The notes: a model not told the origin generated them from the sequence alone. Counted from the stretch's first letter, positions 1-10,804 are shown. The stretch is 64,000 bases of DNA from Planctomycetia bacterium (GCA_021413845.1 JAIOPP010000026.1:1-64000), one strand, 5' to 3'. Program-made: numbers and translations.

Positions 1-39
1 AGCTCGTTGGGCTATCGACCCCCGGCACCCGAGGCCGTT

Positions 40-88
40 CAAGCTTGGTCTTTTCGCTACGCTGCGCTCCGCGAAAAGACCAAGCTTG
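40..88. repeat. Perfect inverted repeat (17-bp arms)
   Basis: Arms at 40-56 and 72-88 (left arm caagcttggtcttttcg) are exact reverse complements around a 15-nt loop. The loop, ctacgctgcgctccg, resembles repeat-derived linkers. There is no T-run, so it does not look like a simple terminator. The downstream reading frame runs through it without a stop, which suggests the repeat lies within or was fused onto the 5' part of that frame. Confidence 0.7.
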
Positions 89-580
89 ATTCTTGAAGAA
101 ACTAACGCAACACTTGGTATCACGCGTGGGGGCAGGTCACCACTGCCTGATGGAATCAACCTATATCAAGGCGAAGGAAATCTTGGCATTTCGTTCGGCG
201 AAGGCAAGTCGCTTTATGAATCGCGTTCATGGGACACCGATTCAATTCAGGCGTCATGTAACTTGCTTTCGACGAGCGACAAGCCGCTGATTCAAACGGG
301 GCGGACATTCGGCGTGGTTGCCGACATGGGTCGCATCATCGAAATGAAAGCGAAAACGAATGGGCACAATACTGATTTGTTCGGCGCAAAGAACATGCAC
401 ATTCAACTTGATCCTCGCAAGCGGTTCTTTGAAAATAGCGGTCCCGCACTCATAAATGACAGGTTGCTTGAAGGCGGGGCAGAAGACGACATTCCGATTG
501 CGGCTGTGGATTCTGACTTTGCAATCTTCACGAATGAAGGTTTTATGCGACTAAAACCCGCTGGTGCCGATGACGAGTAG
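86..580 (+). CDS. Hypothetical protein, 5' end uncertain
   Basis: A 164-residue frame that opens at a TTG at 86 inside the right arm of the hairpin. The same frame has no stop back to base 2, so the true start may lie outside the window. There is no convincing ribosome binding site. The composition is that of a soluble protein with acidic and polar stretches and an Asp/Glu-rich C-terminus. No signal peptide, membrane segment or family motif was recognised. It is less GC-rich than the glucan synthase gene further on, which may indicate foreign origin. It could also be a relic, since an overlapping frame is open at 93-290. Function unknown. Confidence 0.35.
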   Translation: MILEETNATLGITRGGRSPLPDGINLYQGEGNLGISFGEGKSLYESRSWDTDSIQASCNLLSTSDKPLIQTGRTFGVVADMGRIIEMKAKTNGHNTDLFGAKNMHIQLDPRKRFFENSGPALINDRLLEGGAEDDIPIAAVDSDFAIFTNEGFMRLKPAGADDE

Positions 581-1607
581 CAGCACTGATGTAGTCAGAA
601 GAGCAGCCGCACTTACATCCCAGGAAGTTCAATCACGAAGGTCGGACCAGTGCGATTCGTTTACGAATGGTGAGTATGATACGAAGCAAGGAAATCCATC
701 TATTAGGCGTGAGACATGCTGCTGAAAGTATTCGAGCCATGCACGGGCCATTCGGAATTCCGACGCTGTTAAAGCGTGCCGATCGATTAGCGGGACGAAA
801 GTCTTGAGAAGAGCTAGAAAACGAACTCACTGGGCCGAGGCCAATAAGGGAGATTGGATGGAACGAAATCTCCAGGGTTCTTCAGAAACTTTGATCCGTT
901 GAAAATTAAGCAAATCATCTCACGATAAGTCGCTCGTAATTCGACGAGCCGTAACGGCGACTTCATCCACCTCATCGTCAACGAGCCGTTCGGCAAACGG
1001 GAGCAATTCGGCCCCTCGCTTGCCGTGACGTTCGGTCAAGCCGAGGCCGATCAGCCTGCATTTGTAGAACGGATCGACCAGACAGAGACGTGCGACTGTA
1101 AAGAGCGCATCGGCGTCGTCGCTCAACCCTTCAACCGCCTCGGCCGCACACCGTTGCAACTCATCGACTTCCGGCGAACCGGCGGATTGCGCCGAGCGAG
1201 CATTATATGAACGCCGGCTACCCGCCTACCCGAAATCGAATCTCGCAAATTTTACCAGCGCGGCCAACTTTTTGGTTCCATGCCGGGGAAATCAGCGTCA
1301 TTCCGTGGTGCATCGGCTCTGGGATGATTCGTCCCACCTTCACCTGCTGCCTGCAAAATCCCTTTACGCAAATTAACACCCGGACTGGTAGCGTCGCTGA
1401 GCGCCTCGTAATTCCCAGGCTCCGAAAAACGCTACGGCACCGTCCCCCCGTCGAGCGCGGCGCGAGATCATCGCGCGGACTTTAAAGTCGCTCGATCTAC
1501 TTATCATGAGATCGGCCGAGTTTGCGATGGGCATGGATGTACTGAAAGCGCTTCGCAAGTGGTCGAGATCAAAACGACAGCATGAATTATTCAATCTTCA
1601 AGGAACG
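581..1607. other. Long stretch without a confident gene
   Basis: About 1 kb with only short overlapping frames. The best is a minus-strand frame at 920-1159 (TTG start, 79 aa) whose helical, Ala/Leu/Asp-rich composition resembles a HEAT-repeat fragment. It has no ribosome binding site and could be a gene relic. No RNA gene, tandem repeat or clear terminator was seen here. Confidence 0.4.
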
Positions 1608-1919
1608 TCAAGCGCCGTTTTGACGTGGTGGATGGAGCGGTCTTCTTTTTTGGGGCAGTCGGCGTTCGAGCCAGATGCGGAGGCGTTCGTAGTATTGACC
1701 TGCCGATTCCGTCTCGATCTTCGTGCACTCGCCGAATGCGCTGATGCGTCGCGCGATCTCGATCTTTCCCGGCGGTTTCTTCTGAATTTGCTCGATCAAC
1801 GATTGCAGTCCGGCGAGCCGTTCCTGCATGAGTTCTTCGGTCATGACGACATCGGCGCGGCTCTTATGTTGCAAGGTCGTTTCGTTTGCTTCGCGCGTCG
1901 CTTTTCGGCTTCGGTCCAT
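1608..1919 (-). CDS. Small hypothetical protein, charged and helical
   Basis: A 103-residue frame from an ATG at 1919. The frame is open further upstream to a GTG at 1985 that overlaps the stop of the glucan synthase gene, so the start is uncertain. The protein is rich in Lys, Arg, Glu and Gln. It has a probable amphipathic helix around residues 25-50 and a basic C-terminus. No signal peptide or membrane segment is present. It lies directly downstream of the glucan synthase gene on the same strand and may be co-transcribed with it. No family was recognised. The opposite strand also has an open frame here, but its composition is less protein-like. Confidence 0.5.
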   Translation of the reverse strand: MDRSRKATREANETTLQHKSRADVVMTEELMQERLAGLQSLIEQIQKKPPGKIEIARRISAFGECTKIETESAGQYYERLRIWLERRLPQKRRPLHPPRQNGA

Positions 1920-1981
1920 TTTGCTCTCCGTTACGTTCGCTCGAAAGTTCGTCGCCGACCGTTCGAACCGATTGTGTCCCG

Positions 1982-4900
1982 TCACCCTAAGGTGACCTGT
2001 ACTGCGTGATCGCGGCGATCATCGACCAGCCGCACTGCGAGCTCGGCTTGATCGACGCCATCAACCGTGAGTTGCTTGACCGTCGCGCCATCGCCGCCGC
2101 CGGCGATCGTGATGTGATACACGGTCTCTCGATAGCGGTAGTGGATCTTGAACGCCGGCCAACTCGCCGGAAGCCGCGGCTCGAAGCGGAGCCGATCCAC
2201 TTCCAGTCGCAGACCGACGAGCGACTCGGTGATGAGCCGGTACATCCATCCGGCCGAGCCGGTGTACCATGTCCAGCCGCCGCGGCCCGTGTGCGGTGCC
2301 ACCGAGTAGACATCGGCGGCGACGACATACGGCTCTACGCGATAGGTCGAGATCTCTTTCGCCGATGAGCCGTGCGCGATTGGGTTGATCATCGAGAAAA
2401 GTTCCCAAGCGCGCTCGGCTTCTCCCATCTTCGCAAACGCCATCACGGTCCAGATCGCCGCGTGAGTGTATTGGCCGCCGTTCTCGCGAACGCCCGGCAC
2501 GTAGCCTTTGATGTAACCGGGATTAAGGGCCGACTTGTCGAACGGCGGGTCAAGCAACTGAATCAACCGCGAATCGCGACGGACGAGTCGGCGCTCGACG
2601 TTCTCCATTCCCTTGTGCGCCCTTTCGAGTATCCCCGCACCGGAAAGCACCGCCCAGCTTTGCGACAACGAATCGATCTGACAGTCGATGTTCGTCGCCG
2701 AACCGAGCGGCTCGCCGTCGTCGAAGTAGGCCCGACGATACCAATCGCCGTCCCAGCCGTGAGCTTCGATGTTGCCGCGCAACCGGCCGGCTTCCAGGTC
2801 GTAGCGGTCGGCACGCGCGATGTCGCTGCGGCTTCTCGCCAACTCGGCGAATTGCGTCAGTACGTCGAACAAGAAGAAGCCGAGCCACACGCTTTCCCCT
2901 TTTCCCTCGGCGCCGACGAGGTTCATTCCGTCGTTCCAATCGCCGCAGCCCATCAACGGCAACCCATGCTCGCCGAAGCGCAAGCCGTTCTCGATCGCAC
3001 GGACGCAATGCTCATACAGCGTGTCGACATCGTCGGAGACTTGCGGCAGATCGTAGAACGCTTCTTCCTCAAGTCGAAGTGTCCGAGCCGTCAAGAACGG
3101 CACGCGTTCTTCGAGCACGCCCGTGTCGCCTGTGCCGGCCACGTAGCGACAAGCCGCGACCGGCAACCAAAGATAGTCGTCGGAGAAATGCGTCCGCACT
3201 CCTCGACCGGCCGGCGGATGCCACCAATGTTGCACGTCTCCTTCGCGGAACTGATGCGCGGCGGCGCGCAGTAAATGCGCTCGCAAAATGCCGGGCTCCG
3301 CATACTGCAGCGCCATCGCATCTTGTAATTGATCTCGAAAACCGAACGCTCCGCCCGACTGGTAGAAGCCGGTTCGGGCCCACATGCGACACGCGAGCGT
3401 TTGATAGACGAGCCAGCCATTCGCGAGAAAGTTGACCGCTGGGTCTGGTGTCTCCAAGTACACCGTGCCGAGCGTGCGACCCCAGTATCGCCATACCGCC
3501 TCGAGCGCGCGTTGCGCATTGCCGACACCGCGGAACCGGTCGATGAGCTGCCGCGCATCGGCCTCGGCGTTCGCTGCCCCGAGAATAAACACGATCTCTT
3601 TTTCGTGTCCGTCTTCAAGCTCCCATTGCACCTGCATCGCCGCGCAAGGATCTAGGCCCGGCCCAACGCGACCGGAAAGCCGCACGCGTCGCAGCGCCGC
3701 GGGATTGGCCGGCGTGCCGTTGCGGCCGAGGAATTCCATTCGGTCGGCGGTTACCGAGCGCATCGTTTCGCTACAGTCGACGAACGCGACTCGCTCGGAG
3801 AATTCGGTGCTGTATGCGTTGCGAGCGAAGAGTGCGCCGGTTGCCGAATCGAGTTCCGTGACGACGTGCATCAGCGTTTTATCTCGCAACTCGCCGAGCA
3901 CCCATTCCCAATAGCCGGTGACGGAGAGCGAGCGAGGCCGGCCCGAGCGATTCGCGATCTTGAGCTTGATGAACTTCACCGGCGCATCGGTCGCGACGAA
4001 CATACAGAGCTCGGTGGCGATGTCGTCTTCCGTGTGTTCGAAGATCGAATAGCCGAATCCGTGCCGTGTGGTGTATGGCTCTTTGCCGCGCGCCGGGAGC
4101 GGGGTCGGCGACCAGAAGCGACCGCTCTGTTCGTCGCGCAAGTAGAATGCCTCGCCGCAGACATCGGTCACCGGGTCGTCGTACCAGGGGGTCAGGCGGA
4201 ACTCGTGGCTGTTCTCGATCCAGGTATAGGCGCTGCCGCTTTCCGAGACGACGGTCCCGAAGTACGGGTTGGCGAGCACGTTCACCCACGGCGCCGGCGT
4301 CGTCCGTTCGGCGTTGAGAATCGTGACGTATTCGCGACCATCGGAAGTGAAGCCGCCGAGGCCGTTGAAGAAGACGAGATCGCTCCGAACGTGCTCGGCC
4401 GTCGAGAGCCGCGGCGCTGCCGGACGCCGCACGGGCTTAAACGGCGACGGAAACAGATCCGACCGGCCGCGACGTTCGATCTGCTCGGCGAATGTTCCTG
4501 CGTCGTCGAACAAAACCATTCGTGCGACGGTTAGGAGCAACGTTCGATCTTCTTCCGAGATCTGTTCGCCGCGCCGAATGAAAATCCCTCCCGGCTTGTC
4601 GAACATCACTCCTTCCGGGCTCGATACGATCAGATCGTGAATCGCATCTTGCAAGGTTTGCCGATACACCGAATCGTCTTCGTTCCAGACGACGAGGTCG
4701 ATCTTCAAACCTTTCAAGCGCCAATAAGCATGTGCTTGCACGGCTTGGCGAACCAACTCCATGTTGGCTTGATCGCGAATACGAACGAGCACGATCGGAA
4801 GGTCGCCGGAGATACCGTAGCCCCATAGGCCGGACTGTCCGCGACGGTTGCTGCCGATCAACGCCGGCTTCGCACGACGCAACGACGACGCGTAAATCAA

Positions 4901-7900
4901 AGAACCGGCCGAGCGCGTGTAGACCTGAGCTTCGGCTTCCGTGGCATTAAGCTGCCGCAAGAGAATCGAACTGTGCGTCCAAGCGAGTTCGAAGACGCGA
5001 TCCGAGAGTCGCGAATCGTGGTATTTGTCCATGATCACGGCGGCAGCATCGCGCGAGACGGCGACGCCCGTCACGAAATCGACGCGAACCGTTTCATTCG
5101 GCGCGATGAGAAGGACGCGGCGAATCGAAACGGAGGGATCGAGTACGGCCCCTTCGCTATCCGAAAGAATCGCTCCGCTATCCATCGCAGCAGGCGACGA
5201 AAGACTGCGCGACCGTCCGACGAAACGCATCCGGTCGGTCTCGAACGACGCTTCACCGACCGTGGTTCCTTGCACGGTCATGAGATGCACCATCCAGGGC
5301 GGAACCTCTTCGGCGGATCGGGCCCGACGCGTGCAGAGAATCGCCTGCCGATTGCGGACGAGTTCCGTTTGTACGAAGAGATTGCTGAACGCAGGATGCG
5401 CAAGGTCGTGGGCCGGAGCAGCGAGCACCACTTCGGCATAGCTCGTCACTTCGATCGTGCGCGGTGTGTCCGAACGGTTCGTGATCGAAATGCGCCGCAG
5501 TTCGACATCGTCTTCCGGTGAAACGGAAATCTCGGTGTACGTTTCGATTCCTTCGTCGCGCCGGCGAAACTCGGCTCGGGCCTGCGTGAAGATCGCTTCG
5601 TATTGCTTCGAGGGTTTTTGCGTCGGGTGGAACGCGGTCGACCAAAAGACGCCGCTCTCCTTATCGCGCAGATAGCAGAACGAGCCCCAGCAATCGCGGG
5701 TCGCGTCTTCGCGCCAGCGCGTGACGGCGAGATCGCCCCAGCGACTATAGCCGCCGCCGGCCGCCGTGATCATCAAGTGATACCGGCCGTTCGAGAGCAG
5801 GTTGATCTCCGGCGTCGGGCCGCTCGGATCGGTGTAGATCCGCATCGCACCCGGCTCGGCGACGGTCTCGATGCGCGTCGCATCGGCCTCGGCGGCGTGT
5901 GGAAAAATCGCGGCGGCTGCTTTCGGAACTCGCTCTTGCAAGAGTAAATCGGTGGCGAGCAGCATCGGATCGGCTTTGAAGCGACGTTGCATCGGCCGGT
6001 CGGCCAGCACGTAATCGATCGCCAGCAAGCTCATCCCTTGATGATGGGCCATAAACTGTCGCACGGCGACGCGTGAAGCACCGCGCGGCAATCGCGATGG
6101 GGTGTAGTCGATGGCTTCGTAGAGACCGTAGGCTCCTTGATGTCCGTCGTCGGCGAGCCGCTGCATGTTGCGACACGCGGCATCCGGCGCGACCATTAGC
6201 GCCAGAGCGCTCGCATAGGGTGCGACCACGAGATCTTCGGCAAGTCCGCGCTTGAGCCCGAGGCCCGGCACGCCGAACGCGCGATACTGGTACGTCAGGT
6301 GAACGTCGACGGTATTGAAGCCCGACTCGGAGATGCCCCACGGCACACCACGCTGCCGGCCGTAGTCGATCTGCCGCCGGACGACGGCGCGGTAGGTTTG
6401 ATCGAGCAGCGTGCTTTCGTACGTCGGCATCACCAAGAGCGGCATCAGATACTCGAACATCGACCCGCTCCAACTAAGCAAGGCCGAGCCGCCGCCGGTC
6501 GTCGTGAGGATCCGGCTGAGCGCAAACCAATGCTCTTGGCTCAGTTTTCCCTGCGCGATGCAGACGAAGCTGGCGAGCCGCGCTTCGGAGGCCAAGAGAT
6601 CGTAGAAGCTTTTGTCAGGCCGGCGTTCGCCGACGTCGTAGCCGATGATGAACAAGCTGTGCTTCTCGTCGAACAAGAACGAGAAATCCATTTCCGCTAA
6701 CGAGCGACATTGCCGAGCTGCAGTGGAGAGTTTTTCCGTGCGGTCGCTTGCGAAGCGAGCAGCACCGTCGACTGCGGTGCGTAGTTGCGTCCCCCAAGCT
6801 GCGATGGCGGCGCAAGCTTCGGGATCGGAGCATGATTTCGCGGGATCGTCTTTCAACAAGTCATCGAGCAGCGGCAGGACGGAACTGCGCAAAGCGGCGA
6901 CACCGCTCAGCGTGGCTACGGCATCAAGCTCGGCTTGGATCTTTTCGAACTGCGCGATCGGAACGGCAAGTGCCGTCTGTCGCAACGGCAACGCCGGCCG
7001 ATTGAGCGACGTCCAGGGAGTAAGACGTCGGAGGTCGGCGCGATGATCGGCGCAGTCGTGAGCGAATGCCCCGACCCATGCGCTCAGTTCGGCGTCGTCC
7101 GTGCTCGCGGCAGAGACTTCCGCTACGAGCGTCGCCAAGCGATCGAAAAATACCCCGGCCGATTTCGGCGAGAATTCGCGCGGCGTCAGTTCACCGACGA
7201 GCCGCTCCAGCATTCTCAGCACGACGACGGCCGACGACGGCAGCCCTGCGGCAGCATCAGCGCGATGGCGCTCATGAGCTGTTTCGAGGGCGACACGCAA
7301 CGTATCGCGCAGTCCGGAGAGAAACCGAGGGGCGACCAGCGGTGCGTCGATCTGTTCGAGCAAGCCCATTCGCAGCACCAGCAGATTGCCGGCGAGATTG
7401 CCGCTGTCGACGGTCGAGACGTAGAGCGGCCTTAGCGGCGCGAGCGAGCGTGTGTCGTACCAGTTATAGAAGTGGCCGCGGTAGCGCTCCATGCGGTCCA
7501 TCGTGCCGAGTGTGCGCTGGGTGCGCTCGAGCAGTCGACCGGCCGAACAATAGCCGAGATCGTAGGCCGCGAGATCGGCCAAGAGGCCCATACCGAGGTT
7601 GGTCGGGCTCGTACGCGAGGCGACCTGCGGGGCCGGGTGTTCTTGGTAGTTATCCGGCGGAAGCCAGTTCTCTTCCTTAGCCGCAAACGTTTCGAAATAG
7701 CGCCACGTGCGCCGTGCGACCGCACCGAGAAACTCTTGCTGTGAGTTCGATAGTCGCACTTGCGGCGGCGCCAACGGTCGGCTGAGCCACCACGCAACGG
7801 CGGGCGAGCACATCCAGAGAATCAAGAACGGTAATGCGACCGGAAGCGCGGCGCTGGAGAACAAGAATAGATACGCGCCGGCGAAGAGCGCGATCGTGGG

Positions 7901-10804
7901 TCCGAACCACATCGTCCTGTAGAAGCCGACCAGATCGGTGCAAGGGCCGCGCTGCGCGTCGCTCGAAGTTTTCCATTCGAGGAGATTGCGTCGGGTCCAA
8001 GCAACGCGAGCGATCGTCCGTGCGATCGCGTCGAGGCCGATGTAGGCGTCGTAGGCCAAGAACAGAATCGTGAACAAGGCGTGTGCAGCGTGCGTTGCCG
8101 CGGCCGACAGCGAAGCCAAAAGATGCGCACGGAGCGGGATTTCGGCTTGCTTGCGAGTCAACTCACGCAGCGTCGACAACAACGGAACCAGCCCGACGGA
8201 GAGCAGGGTCAACGTCGCGGCAATCCATGCCGACGTGGAGCCGTGGGCCCAACTTCCGAGCAAGAGAGCCGTGCCCCCGATCGCCGTGGCGCTGCGACGG
8301 AGATTGTCGAAGATCTTCCACTTCGACAGGATGCTGATCGTATTGCGAATGAGTTTTCCAGCGCGGTCGGGCACGCGAGGCAGAGTCCATGCCGCGATCT
8401 GCCAATCGCCCCGCATCCACCGATGCCGGCGACTGACATCGGCCATATAGCGCGAGGGAAAATCTTCGTATAGCTCGACGTCGCTCAACAGGCCTGAGCG
8501 CGCGTAAGCGCTTTCGAGCAGATCGTGGCTGAGGATCTTGTTCTCCGGAAAGCCGCTACAGGTCTGCTCGAAGGCATCGACGTCGTAGATACCTTTGCCG
8601 ACGAACGAGCCTTCGCCGAAGAGATCTTGATAGACATCGGAGACGACGCGCGTGTAAGGATCGACTCCGACATCGCCGGCAAACAGTCGCACGAACCACG
8701 AACGTCGCGCACTCGGCAAGCTCACGCCGACGCGCGGCTGCATGATCCCGTAGCCTTCGACGACGCGGCGGAGTTGCGAATCGATGACCGGACGATTAAG
8801 CGTATGCGCCATCGCTGCGACCATCTCGCGTGCCGAGTCGCGCGGCAACTGCGTGTCGGTATCGAGCGTGACGACGTAGCGTACTTCGGTCAAACGCCGT
8901 GTATCGCCGACGATCTGCGAGAAGCGTCCGGTGCTGCCGCGGAGCAGGTCGTTCAGTTCCGCGAGCTTGCCGCGCTTCCGCTCGTAGCCCATCCAGACCT
9001 GTTCTTGCTCGTTCCAACGCCGAGGACGATGAAATAGGAAAAAGATGTCGCTGCGCCGTTCATCGTACTTCTTGTTCAATCGTTCAACGCCTTCGGTCGC
9101 GAGCCGGACGAGTTCATCGTCTGCCGGCATGTGCTCTTTCGGCGCGTCTTCGAAGTCAGTCAGCAAACCGAAGTGCAGGTTGTCGTCGGCGTTCGCGAGA
9201 TAACGTACTTCCAAGTCTTCCAGCAGCCCTTCGATCCCCTCCGGCCGCGCGAGCATCGTCGGCACGACGACGATTGCTCGTTCTTCATCAGGTATTCCTT
9301 CTTGAAAGTCCATGCGCGGCAGCATTCTCGGACCGACGAAGAGCATCGCCAGCCAATTGACGACGCCGATCGCCAACTGCGCGGCGGTGATCACGGCGGC
9401 GATCACAAGTAGACTAAGGACGACGTTCGATGTTCCGCTCCGCGCTTCCGCGAGCCACCAAGCGGCCGTGCCGGCGCCGGTGATCGCCGCAACGGAGACG
9501 AGATAGAGAAAGAGCGGATAGCGCCGTCCGAGCTCGTTGAATTCGTCGCGCAACGTCGGCCGAACGCCGGTCGCTTGATCCAGCGCTGCGCGGCCGCGGT
9601 CGATGAGATAGAAGCCGACGTGCGCAGCCCGTTCTTCCTGACCGTGAAGTGCCGCCGCCTCTGCGAGTTGGATCGCACGCCGCGCGACGTCGTATTCCGA
9701 TTGGCGGCTGCGCTTCGAGATTTTCTCGATCTCATGTCGATAACGATCGCGGGTCGCGAAGTCCATGCGCGCGTACACGCAGCCGGGATCGTCGAACAAG
9801 GCCTGCTCGACGACGCTATGGCTCTCCGTGAACTCGCGCCAGTCCGTGAGCCCGAGAAACCGAAGGCTGTTGATGCTGTTGCCGATCGAGATTTGATCGG
9901 CCGCTTGCGATTGCCCTTCGGCGCGCACGAGTTGCTCGATCGTCAGGCCTTGCTCGGAACAGCGTTGCTCCAGCCAAGTGCCGGCAACTGCGAAGTTCGA
10001 ACTCTGTGCTTGGAAGTGTCGCGTGAGCTCGGCGAGGAACGCACCCGATAGAGGAGGACTGGAGCGGGCCATGTCGGCGAGTACGAGGATCAGGTCGCTC
10101 GGATTGGTCTCTGCGACCTTAATCATCCGCGCGGCCCAATCTTCGGCGAGGTCGCGATCGAAACGGCCGGCCGCAATGCGGGCCGCGACTCGGCGCAAGT
10201 TTTCGATCAACGCCAGCCGCAGCATGATCGGCACGGCCCAGAGCTCGCCGAGCTTGAGCGGTTGGATCGTTTGATACGCCGAGATGAAGCCGTCGAGGCC
10301 GGCGGAATCGACCTTGCCATCGACGTGCGAGATCAGCTCCAGCGCAATTCCGTACACGCGCGGATAATGGACCGACGGGCCGGCGGCTAGCCGCGGAAGC
10401 TCGCGGCTGTAAGACCGCGGCAAGTGCCGACGAACCGTGCGGATTTGTTCTTCGATCAGATAGAAGTTATCGATGAGCCATTCGGCTGCCGGCGCATTGC
10501 GGCGATTATTTACGAGCGCCGCGTTGACGAGATCGTGCGCGTGGGCGATGACTCGTTCGTTGTCGTTCAGCCGAGGAAGCAATCGGTCGGCTTCCGCGCC
10601 GGTCGCCAACTGATGCCCGGTCGCCGTGACGAGTGCCTGGTGCCGAAGCTGGTCGAGGCTATAAAGCTCCGCCCTCAGCGGCTGCTCTTTCGCCCCTTGA
10701 TGTAATCGCCGGTCGACGCGCGACGACTTTCGACGCCGAAGGAATTGGGAAAGCCACCCGACCAGCGGAGAAAAATCCACGAACGACTCGCTTGATAAGA
10801 CCAC
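1982..10804 (-). CDS. ndvB: Cyclic beta-1,2-glucan synthase (GT84-GH94)
   Basis: A 2940-residue membrane protein of the NdvB/ChvB/Cgs family, close to the usual length of ~2800-2900. Family members build beta-1,2-glucan from UDP-glucose in the inner membrane, then cyclise it and trim its length. Visible parts are an N-terminal soluble region; hydrophobic segments near residues 425-485; a GT84 glycosyltransferase domain with a DTDTQLP metal/nucleotide motif near residue 646; more membrane segments near 840-1000; a glucoamylase-like domain near 1400-1600; and a C-terminal GH94 phosphorylase-like domain. In the GH94 part, FRDQLQDA near residue 2490 contains the presumed acid Asp and GCGDWNDG lies near 2620. 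The start is GTG. No export transporter (NdvA/ChvB-associated ABC) lies next to it. The symbol follows the rhizobial homologue; chvB or cgs are equivalent. Confidence 0.95.
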   Translation of the reverse strand: MVLSSESFVDFSPLVGWLSQFLRRRKSSRVDRRLHQGAKEQPLRAELYSLDQLRHQALVTATGHQLATGAEADRLLPRLNDNERVIAHAHDLVNAALVNNRRNAPAAEWLIDNFYLIEEQIRTVRRHLPRSYSRELPRLAAGPSVHYPRVYGIALELISHVDGKVDSAGLDGFISAYQTIQPLKLGELWAVPIMLRLALIENLRRVAARIAAGRFDRDLAEDWAARMIKVAETNPSDLILVLADMARSSPPLSGAFLAELTRHFQAQSSNFAVAGTWLEQRCSEQGLTIEQLVRAEGQSQAADQISIGNSINSLRFLGLTDWREFTESHSVVEQALFDDPGCVYARMDFATRDRYRHEIEKISKRSRQSEYDVARRAIQLAEAAALHGQEERAAHVGFYLIDRGRAALDQATGVRPTLRDEFNELGRRYPLFLYLVSVAAITGAGTAAWWLAEARSGTSNVVLSLLVIAAVITAAQLAIGVVNWLAMLFVGPRMLPRMDFQEGIPDEERAIVVVPTMLARPEGIEGLLEDLEVRYLANADDNLHFGLLTDFEDAPKEHMPADDELVRLATEGVERLNKKYDERRSDIFFLFHRPRRWNEQEQVWMGYERKRGKLAELNDLLRGSTGRFSQIVGDTRRLTEVRYVVTLDTDTQLPRDSAREMVAAMAHTLNRPVIDSQLRRVVEGYGIMQPRVGVSLPSARRSWFVRLFAGDVGVDPYTRVVSDVYQDLFGEGSFVGKGIYDVDAFEQTCSGFPENKILSHDLLESAYARSGLLSDVELYEDFPSRYMADVSRRHRWMRGDWQIAAWTLPRVPDRAGKLIRNTISILSKWKIFDNLRRSATAIGGTALLLGSWAHGSTSAWIAATLTLLSVGLVPLLSTLRELTRKQAEIPLRAHLLASLSAAATHAAHALFTILFLAYDAYIGLDAIARTIARVAWTRRNLLEWKTSSDAQRGPCTDLVGFYRTMWFGPTIALFAGAYLFLFSSAALPVALPFLILWMCSPAVAWWLSRPLAPPQVRLSNSQQEFLGAVARRTWRYFETFAAKEENWLPPDNYQEHPAPQVASRTSPTNLGMGLLADLAAYDLGYCSAGRLLERTQRTLGTMDRMERYRGHFYNWYDTRSLAPLRPLYVSTVDSGNLAGNLLVLRMGLLEQIDAPLVAPRFLSGLRDTLRVALETAHERHRADAAAGLPSSAVVVLRMLERLVGELTPREFSPKSAGVFFDRLATLVAEVSAASTDDAELSAWVGAFAHDCADHRADLRRLTPWTSLNRPALPLRQTALAVPIAQFEKIQAELDAVATLSGVAALRSSVLPLLDDLLKDDPAKSCSDPEACAAIAAWGTQLRTAVDGAARFASDRTEKLSTAARQCRSLAEMDFSFLFDEKHSLFIIGYDVGERRPDKSFYDLLASEARLASFVCIAQGKLSQEHWFALSRILTTTGGGSALLSWSGSMFEYLMPLLVMPTYESTLLDQTYRAVVRRQIDYGRQRGVPWGISESGFNTVDVHLTYQYRAFGVPGLGLKRGLAEDLVVAPYASALALMVAPDAACRNMQRLADDGHQGAYGLYEAIDYTPSRLPRGASRVAVRQFMAHHQGMSLLAIDYVLADRPMQRRFKADPMLLATDLLLQERVPKAAAAIFPHAAEADATRIETVAEPGAMRIYTDPSGPTPEINLLSNGRYHLMITAAGGGYSRWGDLAVTRWREDATRDCWGSFCYLRDKESGVFWSTAFHPTQKPSKQYEAIFTQARAEFRRRDEGIETYTEISVSPEDDVELRRISITNRSDTPRTIEVTSYAEVVLAAPAHDLAHPAFSNLFVQTELVRNRQAILCTRRARSAEEVPPWMVHLMTVQGTTVGEASFETDRMRFVGRSRSLSSPAAMDSGAILSDSEGAVLDPSVSIRRVLLIAPNETVRVDFVTGVAVSRDAAAVIMDKYHDSRLSDRVFELAWTHSSILLRQLNATEAEAQVYTRSAGSLIYASSLRRAKPALIGSNRRGQSGLWGYGISGDLPIVLVRIRDQANMELVRQAVQAHAYWRLKGLKIDLVVWNEDDSVYRQTLQDAIHDLIVSSPEGVMFDKPGGIFIRRGEQISEEDRTLLLTVARMVLFDDAGTFAEQIERRGRSDLFPSPFKPVRRPAAPRLSTAEHVRSDLVFFNGLGGFTSDGREYVTILNAERTTPAPWVNVLANPYFGTVVSESGSAYTWIENSHEFRLTPWYDDPVTDVCGEAFYLRDEQSGRFWSPTPLPARGKEPYTTRHGFGYSIFEHTEDDIATELCMFVATDAPVKFIKLKIANRSGRPRSLSVTGYWEWVLGELRDKTLMHVVTELDSATGALFARNAYSTEFSERVAFVDCSETMRSVTADRMEFLGRNGTPANPAALRRVRLSGRVGPGLDPCAAMQVQWELEDGHEKEIVFILGAANAEADARQLIDRFRGVGNAQRALEAVWRYWGRTLGTVYLETPDPAVNFLANGWLVYQTLACRMWARTGFYQSGGAFGFRDQLQDAMALQYAEPGILRAHLLRAAAHQFREGDVQHWWHPPAGRGVRTHFSDDYLWLPVAACRYVAGTGDTGVLEERVPFLTARTLRLEEEAFYDLPQVSDDVDTLYEHCVRAIENGLRFGEHGLPLMGCGDWNDGMNLVGAEGKGESVWLGFFLFDVLTQFAELARSRSDIARADRYDLEAGRLRGNIEAHGWDGDWYRRAYFDDGEPLGSATNIDCQIDSLSQSWAVLSGAGILERAHKGMENVERRLVRRDSRLIQLLDPPFDKSALNPGYIKGYVPGVRENGGQYTHAAIWTVMAFAKMGEAERAWELFSMINPIAHGSSAKEISTYRVEPYVVAADVYSVAPHTGRGGWTWYTGSAGWMYRLITESLVGLRLEVDRLRFEPRLPASWPAFKIHYRYRETVYHITIAGGGDGATVKQLTVDGVDQAELAVRLVDDRRDHAVQVTLG

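Noticed and set aside
2372-3274. A 300-codon plus-strand frame
   Set aside because: It lies opposite the GH94 part of the glucan synthase gene and has the Arg/Val/His composition typical of antisense shadows in GC-rich DNA.
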